Position numbers and translations under genes: made by a program
The notes under the pieces: model-generated
What the model saw: only the letters and a program-made list of their open reading frames with translations
What the model was told of the DNA's origin: nothing
Database searches by the model: none
Assembly (NCBI GenBank): GCA_031263965.1
Contig: JAISES010000091.1
Location: 1 to 6,193 of the forward strand
Direction: 5' to 3'
Source: Prevotella sp.
GTDB taxonomy: Bacteria > Bacteroidota > Bacteroidia > Bacteroidales > Dysgonomonadaceae
Length of the DNA: 6,193 bases
In this document: piece after piece, positions 1 to 6,193 of the stretch
Layout of the letters: every line of letters starts with the position of its first letter
Position numbering within the stretch: position 1 is the stretch's first letter

Positions 1-673
1 TGAAAAAGCAATCGCTTGTGATAATACATCAGGATTCAACCAATTGATCGTGCCTCCGGGCAAGAGGACTGTTTTGAACTTGCCCGACGGGACAAAAGTA
101 TGGGTAAACTCTGATACCCGTTTGATTTATCCTGCTTCGTTCTCCCATGATATGAGGGAGATTTTTGTAAACGGCGAGATATATATAGACGTGGCAAAAG
201 ACGAAAAGCGACCTTTTATAGTTAAAACAAAAGATATGGAAGTGAGAGTATTGGGGACAAAGTTTAATATTACAGCATACGAAGAAGATGATGAAAAAAC
301 GGTAGTCCTGGTTTCAGGTTCAGTACAAATCAATACGAAGAACAACAATGACAGCGCCCTGTTGACTCCTGAACAAATGTATGTCAATGAGAAAGGGCAA
401 ACCCACATAACAACTGTTGATACCAAGACATACACCTCGTGGATAGATGGAATATATTTTTGTAAAAATCTGAATTTGGAAAATATACTTCAACGGCTTT
501 CAAGATATTACGGTGTGGAGATCGCTTGCGACCCGTCTGTGGGCAAAGAAATATTTTCCGGAAAACTTGATTTAAAGGAAAACCTGGACTCTATTTTCGA
601 CGGAATCGCATTTGCCATACCAATATCGTATACGGAAAGCAACGGAGCCTATTTAATTACTCCGAAGAAATAA
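1..673 (+). CDS. FecR-family anti-sigma factor, 5'-truncated by window edge
   Basis: This is the periplasmic C-terminal part of an inner-membrane anti-sigma factor that would control an ECF sigma factor in response to an outer-membrane transporter. The frame is open from base 2, and 223 codons are visible before TAA at 671-673. Family resemblance begins before the first possible internal start (TTG at 44), so the true start, cytoplasmic sigma-binding part and transmembrane helix lie upstream. Counting from base 2, the FecR domain covers about residues 13-110: VPPGKRTVLNLPDGTKVWVN, then YPASF, GEIYIDVAKDEKRPFIVKT and VLGTKFNITAY. After W147 (WIDGIYF) comes a C-terminal DUF4974/STN-like domain, about residues 152-221, with LENILQRLSRYYGVEI. 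Full family members are usually somewhat over 300 residues, so roughly 100 are missing. The next gene is a SusC protein with an STN domain, the expected signalling partner. The family call is firm; the partner assignment is inferred from position. Confidence 0.93.
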   Translation, partial: EKAIACDNTSGFNQLIVPPGKRTVLNLPDGTKVWVNSDTRLIYPASFSHDMREIFVNGEIYIDVAKDEKRPFIVKTKDMEVRVLGTKFNITAYEEDDEKTVVLVSGSVQINTKNNNDSALLTPEQMYVNEKGQTHITTVDTKTYTSWIDGIYFCKNLNLENILQRLSRYYGVEIACDPSVGKEIFSGKLDLKENLDSIFDGIAFAIPISYTESNGAYLITPKK

Positions 674-734
674 AAATTTTATTGTTAACTTAAAAAAAAC
701 AATTATGAGGAAGGAATATGAAAAACAGCACAGG

Positions 735-758
735 GAAAAGGGATAGCTACTCTTAAAA
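735..758 (+). repeat. Imperfect direct repeat, copy 1
   Basis: The segment starts GAAAAGGG, then A, then TAGCTACT, CTT and AAAA. It matches copy 2 at 820-846 with the same order of blocks (GAAAAGGG, TAG-TA-T, CT, TAAAA), two C/T differences and a few inserted or missing bases. The copies start 85 bases apart. It lies in the leader of the SusC-like gene and could be an operator or part of an ECF sigma promoter, but function is inference only and chance similarity in A-rich DNA is possible. Confidence 0.35.
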
Positions 759-819
759 CTTAATACCCCTTATTATTTGTTGGCATTTATGACATCAAAG
801 AGATCCTGCTAATCTCCTT

Positions 820-846
820 GAAAAGGGTAGTTATTGCTCTATAAAA
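820..846 (+). repeat. Imperfect direct repeat, copy 2
   Basis: The segment begins GAAAAGGG, continues TAGTTATT, then GCTCTATAAAA, and repeats the block order of copy 1 at 735-758. It lies about 90 bases before the SusC-like start codon, just upstream of the 856-884 hairpin. Its right end runs into the A-rich tract that would encode the U-tail of the predicted antisense RNA. No function can be assigned from sequence alone. Confidence 0.35.
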
Positions 847-884
847 AACAAAAAAACCGGACAGTATTCGCGGTACCATCCGGT
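843..884 (-). terminator. Intrinsic terminator on the minus strand
   Basis: An inverted repeat pairs ACCGGA (856-861) with TCCGGT (879-884). After a symmetric CA/CA internal loop, GTA (864-866) pairs with TAC (874-876), leaving a 7-base loop at 867-873. On the + strand the A-rich side precedes the hairpin and no T-run follows. Read on the minus strand, the hairpin is followed at once by six T, one G and six more T (855 down to 843). That is the classic layout of a rho-independent terminator for RNA made leftward. No gene is visible to its right on the minus strand, so it most likely ends an antisense transcript. Confidence 0.65.
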
Positions 885-922
885 ATGGGAATGAATTAAC
901 AGCTAAACACGTAACCATTAAT
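843..922 (-). ncRNA. Predicted cis-antisense small RNA over the susC-like leader
   Basis: A minus-strand -7 element at 928-935 and the minus-strand terminator ending near 843 bracket an RNA of about 80 nucleotides. Its 5' end is placed near 922, a few bases downstream of the -7 element; both ends are estimates. It would be fully complementary to the last part of the transporter leader, stopping just short of the start codon. A second stem is possible near its 5' end: TGATTAA (918-924) pairs with TTAATTCA (892-899) with one bulged base. The position, between an anti-sigma gene and a susC gene and opposite the leader, matches DonS-type antisense RNAs known to repress polysaccharide-utilisation loci in Bacteroides fragilis. 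Transcription is not shown by sequence. The alternative is a leader hairpin acting on the sense mRNA. Confidence 0.45.
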
Positions 923-927
923 CATCA

Positions 928-935
928 CAAAAGTA
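928..935 (-). promoter_or_regulatory. Bacteroides-type -7 promoter element for the antisense RNA
   Basis: On the minus strand these bases read TACTTTTG, a perfect match to the Bacteroides housekeeping consensus TAnnTTTG. A TTTA at 957-960, 21 bases upstream in the minus direction, matches three of four bases of the TTTG -33 element. The -7 element overlaps the first base of the transporter start codon (ATG at 935-937). One 8-base match in A/T-rich DNA can arise by chance. The support comes from its placement about 80 bases before a strong terminator on the same strand. Confidence 0.4.
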
Positions 936-3900
936 TGATAAGAAAAGGAATATTATTAAAAAAGTATGTTAAAATTATGCGGATGATGTTCTTTTTACTA
1001 CTTGCAGGCATCAATCTCTGCAATGCTGCAAATATTTACTCGCAGAGTAAAATGATCTCGCTTAGCATAAGGAATGTCTCTGTAAAAGAGATTTTTGACC
1101 AAATAGAGAAAAATAGCGAGTTTCTATTTTTCTATAAAAATGCAGATATTGACCTAAACAGGAAAGTCTCCATACAGGCTCGTAACCAAACAATCCATAA
1201 AGTATTGGACCAACTCTTTGAAGGAACAGATAATACGTATTTGATTTCAGACCGTCAGGTGTTTATTTCCAAAAAAAAGGCATCCGGCATTCCGGTGCCA
1301 AATGAAATAAACCAGTCAGGGATAGTCATTACCGGCACCATCGAAGACCACTTAAATGAGCCGCTACCGGGGGTAAATATCGTAATAAAGGGTACGCAAA
1401 CAGGTATTGTTTCTGATTACGACGGGACATTTTCCATAACGGTTCCTGATGAAAGGGCAGTGCTCGTTTTTTCCTTTATAGGATATACCCCGCAGGAAGT
1501 TGCAATCGGATCGAAACGGAAACTGAATGTTAAACTCAGGGAGCTTAGCCATGAAGTGGATGAGGTGGTTGTTGTGGGGTACAGCAAGCAATCAAAAATG
1601 ACGCTTACCGGCTCTATCTCGGCAATAAAGCAGGAAGAGATTCAAGCGATAGCCACTCCTACTTTGGGCGAAGGGCTTTTAGGAAAAACCGCAGGCATAT
1701 CCATGACGCAATCTTCCGGAACACCAGGCGAGTCCGACCCCTCGGTCTATATTCGCGGGATCGGGACATTCAATGCCACGGAGCCTTTGTTCATTATTGA
1801 TGGCGTGCCTAATTCAAAACGCGCGTTTATGCAGCTTAGCCCTGCAAGCATCAAGGATATCAGTATCCTTAAAGATGCTTCGGCAACTGCCGTTTACGGC
1901 GTAAAAGGCGCCAATGGCGTAATTATCGTATCTACACGGCGTGGAAGCGCTGGAAAAATCAGCATTGACACCCAATTTTCCTATGGTATTCAGCAGTCCA
2001 GACAGTTGTTGGAGTTTGCCGATTCCTACCAATACGCATTGGCATATAACCAAATGCTACTAAGCGACGGAAAAACAACAGGATTTATTTCGGACGACCA
2101 TAGTGAGCATTATAGGAAGAATGATGAACCTTTGCTGTATCCCAATAAAAACTGGGTAGACGAAGTTGTAAACAATCTCGCCCCGCTCATGCGTGCCAAT
2201 CTGAATATTTCCGGAGGAACGGAAAGCATCCAGTATTTCACCTCCGTATCCTATTTGTCGGAGGAAGGGATGCTGAAACAATATGGCCCTGCCATGGCAG
2301 ATTTTGGTTATGACCGGTTGAACCTGCAAACCAATGTAGACATCAATATCACGCCAACCACCAAATTGTCGTTCACCGGCAGTTCAAGGATTGGAGACAG
2401 GACACAGCCGCTTCCGGTCAATACGGTTACGATGGATGTGTTATGGGGGAGGTTGTACAATATTCCGCCTATGACAAGCTATGGCGTATATGAAGGCAAA
2501 TTTGTGAATCCGGACATGAGGTATTTACCCGAACCCATTGCTTTTATAGAAGAAAGTTTCCCGCAGTATCTCTATAGGGGAGATTACAGGAAAGCGGAAG
2601 AAAACCGTTTTGATTTTAATTTTGATTTCACCCAAGAGATGAAAGGTATATGGCGTGAACTCAATGGATTAAAATTCAGGACAAAAATGGGTTATAGGAG
2701 CGGTTTCGACAGGAACAAGGTCATACAAGGCGGATTAAACAGCGTATATACTGCCATCTATAATAAAGACGCCGTCACTCCGAACCCTAATTTACCGGGC
2801 GACCAGGTAGTACTCAAAAAGACGGGCGAAGAGACAACCAAGTCTTGGGGAACTTCATATAGCCCCAGCCGGTACTTATATTTTGAAGCCGGTTTTGATT
2901 ATGAAAAAACCTTTGGAAGCCATTTCCTAAGTGGATTGATTCTCTATAACCAGAATAAAGATTTTTTTCCGCCCAGCACTTGGGTGTATAGCAATATTCC
3001 CATAGGCAATGTTGGTTTGGTTGGCAGGATAAATTACAACTACAACCAGAAATATATGGCAGAGGTCAATGTGGGTTACAACGGCTCCGAAAATTTTGCA
3101 AAAAATAAACGCTTCGGATGGTTCCCCTCTTTCTCTGCCGGATGGGTAGCAAGTAAAGAAAAATTTATGGGCAATATTGATTTTATAGATCAGTTAAAGT
3201 TCCGTTTTTCTTATGGAATCGTAGGTAGCGACCAAGCAGGCGGAGAGTCGCGTTTCACTTATATAGGGACAAGTTACGACAGGGATATCAGCCAATATTA
3301 CGGTTACAATTTCGGAGATGACATTTCGCAATTCAGACCCGGGGTACTTGAATCATCTGTCGGGAATACAAAAGTCACATGGGAGACTGCAAAAAAACAA
3401 AATTATGGGGTTGATTTGGAGTTGTTTGATAACCGTTTCTTTTCCAGCTTTGATTATTTCCATGAATACAGGGACGATATCTTGATGGCGCCAAAGTCTA
3501 CTCCTGGTTTTGTGGGATTTACTATGCCCATGCTCAATATCGGGGAAGTTAAGAATAAGGGATTTGACATTGTTGCCGGCTGGCGCGGGAGAATCAAAGA
3601 TTTCAACTATTCTTTCGACGGAAACCTTACATACTCGAAAAACGTTATCCTCTTTATGGATGAAATTCCGCCGGTAGAACCCTATCAAACAGTTACCGGG
3701 CATCATCTTAATTATTATTACGGATACGTTTGGGATGGTTATTATACAGAAGAAGAGGTGAATATAATCAATGAAGAAAGAGCATCCGGAGTAAGCGCCG
3801 AAGATCGAAGCATACCTTTACCAACAGCCGCATTTGTTAAAGCAGGAGATATGAAATATGCGGATTTGAACAACGATGGAACAGTAGACCAGATTGACAG

Positions 3901-4393
3901 GAAAGTGATCGGAAATCCAAGAGATCCTCAGATTATGTTTGGTTTTAACGGACGTTTTTCCTGGAAAAATTTTGATTTCAGCTTCGGGCTACAGGGCGTA
4001 TCGCGTATTTCCAGGGAATTGGGCTATAAACAGCCCTTTGGTTCAAATGGCCGCAACAGTTTATGGTTGCCGTTTTACGAAAACTCATGGACTCCGGAAA
4101 GGGCAGAAACCGGAACGGTAGAATGGCCGCGCATATCTGTAGATAATAAGAGCTACAATGCAGAGACCTCCACTTTTTGGATCAGGGATGCGTCTTATCT
4201 CCGCCTGAAAAGGGCAGAATTAGGATATACGTTTAACAAAATACCGGTTATAAAACAATTGAGGCTATATCTATCCGGAACGAATTTGTTTACGCTACAA
4301 AAGAATGAATTCAGATGGTCTGATCCGGAATTATACAACCAAACTTACCCTTTGGTTAAGCTGTACAGCATTGGGTTAGATGTCTCTTTTTGA
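935..4393 (+). CDS. SusC/RagA-type TonB-dependent transporter with STN signalling domain
   Basis: This is an outer-membrane TonB-dependent transporter, 1152 residues and complete. A signal peptide covers about residues 1-31 (basic n-region, hydrophobic MMFFLLLAGINL, likely cleavage after CNA). An STN domain follows at about 41-112 (VSVKEIFDQIEKNSEFLFFY), then a carboxypeptidase-regulatory-like domain at about 130-202 (GTIEDHLNEPLPGVNIVIKG). The SusC signature DEVVVVGY is at 209-216. The plug, to about 337, contains SVYIRGIGT, PLFIIDGVP and ILKDASATAVYG. The rest is beta-barrel, ending LYSIGLDVSF with the terminal aromatic residue typical of barrel insertion signals. DLNNDGTVDQID (977-988) resembles a calcium-binding loop and is common near the end of SusC proteins. 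ATG 935 is chosen because it supplies the long basic n-region usual in this subfamily; M15 (977) is the alternative. There is no Shine-Dalgarno match. The STN domain suggests it also signals to the upstream FecR-like protein. The substrate is unknown. Confidence 0.97.
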   Translation: MIRKGILLKKYVKIMRMMFFLLLAGINLCNAANIYSQSKMISLSIRNVSVKEIFDQIEKNSEFLFFYKNADIDLNRKVSIQARNQTIHKVLDQLFEGTDNTYLISDRQVFISKKKASGIPVPNEINQSGIVITGTIEDHLNEPLPGVNIVIKGTQTGIVSDYDGTFSITVPDERAVLVFSFIGYTPQEVAIGSKRKLNVKLRELSHEVDEVVVVGYSKQSKMTLTGSISAIKQEEIQAIATPTLGEGLLGKTAGISMTQSSGTPGESDPSVYIRGIGTFNATEPLFIIDGVPNSKRAFMQLSPASIKDISILKDASATAVYGVKGANGVIIVSTRRGSAGKISIDTQFSYGIQQSRQLLEFADSYQYALAYNQMLLSDGKTTGFISDDHSEHYRKNDEPLLYPNKNWVDEVVNNLAPLMRANLNISGGTESIQYFTSVSYLSEEGMLKQYGPAMADFGYDRLNLQTNVDINITPTTKLSFTGSSRIGDRTQPLPVNTVTMDVLWGRLYNIPPMTSYGVYEGKFVNPDMRYLPEPIAFIEESFPQYLYRGDYRKAEENRFDFNFDFTQEMKGIWRELNGLKFRTKMGYRSGFDRNKVIQGGLNSVYTAIYNKDAVTPNPNLPGDQVVLKKTGEETTKSWGTSYSPSRYLYFEAGFDYEKTFGSHFLSGLILYNQNKDFFPPSTWVYSNIPIGNVGLVGRINYNYNQKYMAEVNVGYNGSENFAKNKRFGWFPSFSAGWVASKEKFMGNIDFIDQLKFRFSYGIVGSDQAGGESRFTYIGTSYDRDISQYYGYNFGDDISQFRPGVLESSVGNTKVTWETAKKQNYGVDLELFDNRFFSSFDYFHEYRDDILMAPKSTPGFVGFTMPMLNIGEVKNKGFDIVAGWRGRIKDFNYSFDGNLTYSKNVILFMDEIPPVEPYQTVTGHHLNYYYGYVWDGYYTEEEVNIINEERASGVSAEDRSIPLPTAAFVKAGDMKYADLNNDGTVDQIDRKVIGNPRDPQIMFGFNGRFSWKNFDFSFGLQGVSRISRELGYKQPFGSNGRNSLWLPFYENSWTPERAETGTVEWPRISVDNKSYNAETSTFWIRDASYLRLKRAELGYTFNKIPVIKQLRLYLSGTNLFTLQKNEFRWSDPELYNQTYPLVKLYSIGLDVSF

Positions 4394-4418
4394 TTTAACT
4401 AAAATAATATAATCAGTC
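4394..4418 (+). other. Short susC-susD intergenic spacer
   Basis: The 25 bases between the transporter stop codon and the lipoprotein start are A/T-rich, with no hairpin, terminator or clear Shine-Dalgarno sequence. The spacing implies both genes share one transcript, as is usual for SusC/SusD pairs. Confidence 0.7.
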
Positions 4419-6193
4419 ATGAAAAAACATATAAACAATAAATTCTTGTATTTGCTTGTCCTATGCCTTTATATACTGGCAGGATGTGATGATTTTAAAT
4501 TGGGAGATTCTTTTCTGGAGCAACCGCCGGAATTAAAGTATTCATTGGATTCGGCCTTTACCCATGCGGAAAGGGCAAGAGAAGTATTATGGAATGCTTA
4601 TTCCACACTGCCTTACGGGCATGGTTATGGAAAAGACAACGAATCGGGGCAGATAGGGTGGATCGCGTATAAAAGCGGAATAGGTACCGGGAATGCATAC
4701 CAGGTTCCTATTTGGTGTCTCACAGATTTGGTCAGGTTCAGGATGACCTACGGGGGGATTATAGAATGGATGAGAGGCACTATTTCTGCCCAAAATGCGC
4801 ATGAATATGCAAAATATAATTGGCGCAACAGATTGGGATGGGATGGAATACGCATTTCGCATATTTTCATGGATAATGTAGATAAGGTAATGGATATGGA
4901 TGACTCTGAAAAAAGGAGATTGAAAGCGGAGGCAAAAATCATTATCGCCACCCATTATGTTGAGATGTTTCACCACTATGGCGGTGTGCCTTATGTAAAT
5001 AAAGCTTTTGACCCGAATGATGAATTAACGGCGGAACGCTTAACCGTGTTACAAACTGTCGATACGATCTGTGCCCTTATTGACAATGCTATCCCCGACC
5101 TTCCTTTTACCTTAGAAGACCCTGCGCTTTGGTCCGGGCGTTTAACTTCGGCTGCGGCCATGGGGCTGAAAGTGAAATTTCTATTGATGGCGGCAAGCCC
5201 GCTTTTCAACAGCGAGCAGCCGTATATGGATGGAGAAGCAGCCACAAAGCAGCTTGTATGGACTGGGGGATATAAAAGAGATATTTGGGAGAAATTGAGG
5301 GCGGCATGTGAAGAATTACTTACCAAACTAGAAAGCCAGTCTTATTACAAGATGGTGAACACTGGCAATCCGGCTTTAGATTACAGGGCCGGATATCTGG
5401 AACGGACGAGTGAAACTTTATATTCTACCCGAACCGTATATAGATGGGTTTCACCCACACAGCCCGACATTATTAGAAACCAGCATTGGTGGGCAGACTG
5501 CACGCCGCTTCACAACTATGCCAGGATGTTTCCCATGAAAAATGGCATGTCTATTTCCAATCCGGCATCAGGTTACGACCCTGCCAATCCCTATTACAAC
5601 AGAGACCCGCGGCTTTATGAGGCGCTTTTGGTAAATGGGGGTAACTATCAATCTCGAAAGATGGAACTTTATGAAGGAGGGCAAGACAGAATAACGATGA
5701 GAAATGTATTTGCCGATGCCGGATATAAGCTATTTAAATGGAAACTGAACTTGCAAACAAGCGAAATGAAAGCAAACCAATGGCCTTATTTCCGCATACC
5801 GGATTTGTATCTGATCTATGCCGAGGCATTGAATGAATTGAACAACGGCCCTACTGCCGAAGCTGCCAGGTATGTAAACAAAGTGAGGGAGCGGGTGCAG
5901 GTTGGTCCTATTGAAGACTTTATTGGAAAGCCTCTTGGACAGATTTCGAAAAAGGAATTCTTGGATGCCTTATTGAACGAAAGAGTTCTTGAATTGGGGT
6001 GTGAAAATTCCCGCTGGTTTGATATGGTACGCCATAAGATGGAGGATGTTTTTACGTCAAAAGACATTGCTATGGATATTTATCTGAAAGTTCCCAAAGA
6101 AGGGTTTGATATCAGGCAAATTGATTTTTCACAGCATTCGGAATATTTTGAATATGTAGAAACAGAGCTGACGGATGGCATCAGGTGGCAGAG
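4419..6193 (+). CDS. SusD/RagB-type surface nutrient-binding lipoprotein, 3'-truncated by window edge
   Basis: This outer-membrane lipoprotein caps the SusC barrel and binds substrate outside the cell. The frame from ATG 4419 is open without a stop to the window end, giving 591 full codons. A short basic stretch and hydrophobic core lead to a lipobox LAGC with lipidated Cys23; the Asp24-Asp25 that follow fit the acidic surface-export signals of Bacteroidetes lipoproteins. SusD-family motifs appear in order: EAKIIIATHYVEMFHHYGGV (ending V190) followed by PYV, LLMAASPLFN (about 254-263), NRDPRLY (394-400), then PYFRIPDLYLIYAEALNE from P456 and NKVRERV (487-493). NERVLELGCENSRWFDMVR precedes residue 540. 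The family usually ends with a tryptophan-containing NPGW-like tail, not yet reached, so I estimate a few dozen residues are missing. It follows the transporter by 25 bases and is almost certainly co-transcribed. The ligand cannot be predicted from sequence. Confidence 0.96.
   Translation, partial: MKKHINNKFLYLLVLCLYILAGCDDFKLGDSFLEQPPELKYSLDSAFTHAERAREVLWNAYSTLPYGHGYGKDNESGQIGWIAYKSGIGTGNAYQVPIWCLTDLVRFRMTYGGIIEWMRGTISAQNAHEYAKYNWRNRLGWDGIRISHIFMDNVDKVMDMDDSEKRRLKAEAKIIIATHYVEMFHHYGGVPYVNKAFDPNDELTAERLTVLQTVDTICALIDNAIPDLPFTLEDPALWSGRLTSAAAMGLKVKFLLMAASPLFNSEQPYMDGEAATKQLVWTGGYKRDIWEKLRAACEELLTKLESQSYYKMVNTGNPALDYRAGYLERTSETLYSTRTVYRWVSPTQPDIIRNQHWWADCTPLHNYARMFPMKNGMSISNPASGYDPANPYYNRDPRLYEALLVNGGNYQSRKMELYEGGQDRITMRNVFADAGYKLFKWKLNLQTSEMKANQWPYFRIPDLYLIYAEALNELNNGPTAEAARYVNKVRERVQVGPIEDFIGKPLGQISKKEFLDALLNERVLELGCENSRWFDMVRHKMEDVFTSKDIAMDIYLKVPKEGFDIRQIDFSQHSEYFEYVETELTDGIRWQ

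Larger units (their letters stand above)
674..934. other. Intergenic leader between fecR-like and susC-like genes
   Basis: This 261-base gap is A/T-rich and contains no convincing gene. It holds two copies of an imperfect direct repeat (735-758 and 820-846), a weak long-range inverted repeat, and a strong hairpin at 856-884 with a T-rich flank in minus-strand orientation. No + strand terminator (hairpin then T-run) follows the fecR-like stop codon, so read-through into the transporter gene is possible. The length and structure suggest the transporter has its own promoter and a long 5' leader. I could not identify a confident + strand promoter: the closest match near 773-780 (ending TTTG) has one base too many between TA and TTTG. 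Confidence 0.6.

Noticed and set aside
44..46. TTG as the start codon of the first gene
   Set aside because: The frame is open to the window edge and FecR-like sequence (FNQLIVPPG) begins before it, so the gene is truncated by the window rather than starting here.
705..756. Two tiny overlapping reading frames in the leader: ATG 705 (13 codons) and ATG 718 (12 codons), the second preceded by AGGAAGGA
   Set aside because: They are too short, have no recognisable peptide, and the purine-rich stretch is common by chance in A-rich DNA. A leader peptide cannot be excluded but is not supported.
856..884. The leader hairpin as a terminator or attenuator of the + strand transcript
   Set aside because: No T-run follows the hairpin on the + strand; the T-rich flank is present only in minus-strand orientation.
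1853..1870. Perfect 7-base hairpin AAGGATA-TCAG-TATCCTT inside the transporter gene
   Set aside because: It lies in codons for the highly conserved plug motif (KDISILKDASA) and has no T-run in either direction; coding constraint explains it.
3353..3706. Minus-strand open frame of 117 codons opposite the transporter barrel
   Set aside because: The opposite strand encodes continuous SusC barrel sequence; there is no start context or recognisable motif in the minus frame.
4587..4976. Long minus-strand open frame opposite the SusD-like gene
   Set aside because: It is a shadow of the + strand gene, whose signal peptide, lipobox and SusD motifs are unambiguous; the minus-strand translation resembles no family I know.
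1..6193. Mobile element, CRISPR array, tRNA or rRNA
   Set aside because: No terminal inverted repeats, transposase motifs, regularly spaced repeats or structural RNA signatures were seen on either strand.

Overview
The window is a slice of a Bacteroidetes genome, most likely order Bacteroidales. This rests on a FecR-type anti-sigma factor, a SusC/RagA-type TonB-dependent transporter and a SusD/RagB-type lipoprotein lying head to tail on the + strand. The genes have A/T-rich leaders without a clear Shine-Dalgarno sequence, which is usual in this phylum. I cannot place genus or species.

Layout: (1) 1-673, the 3' part of a FecR-family anti-sigma gene whose start lies before the window. (2) 674-934, a 261-base intergenic leader that appears to carry regulatory structure. 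(3) 935-4393, a complete 1152-residue SusC-like transporter with signal peptide, STN signalling domain, carboxypeptidase-regulatory-like domain, plug and beta-barrel. (4) 4394-4418, a 25-base gap. (5) 4419-6193, a SusD-like surface lipoprotein that is open to the right edge and lacks only its last part.

Working together: the SusC barrel and SusD lid should form an outer-membrane complex that binds and imports a glycan, peptide or similar nutrient. The STN domain on SusC and the C-terminal domain of FecR are the two periplasmic parts expected to touch in a FecI-FecR-FecA type trans-envelope circuit. A sigma factor gene (ECF/FecI type) probably lies just upstream, outside the window. No degradative enzyme is visible, so the substrate is unknown.

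The most interesting signal is in the leader. On the minus strand, a textbook intrinsic terminator (hairpin 856-884 followed by a U-rich tract) sits about 80 bases downstream of a perfect Bacteroides-type -7 element (TAnnTTTG, 928-935) that overlaps the susC start codon. Together they predict a short cis-antisense RNA covering the susC leader, like the DonS-type repressor RNAs known from Bacteroides polysaccharide-utilisation loci. The same leader also holds an imperfect direct repeat on the + strand (735-758 and 820-846) that could be a regulatory element.
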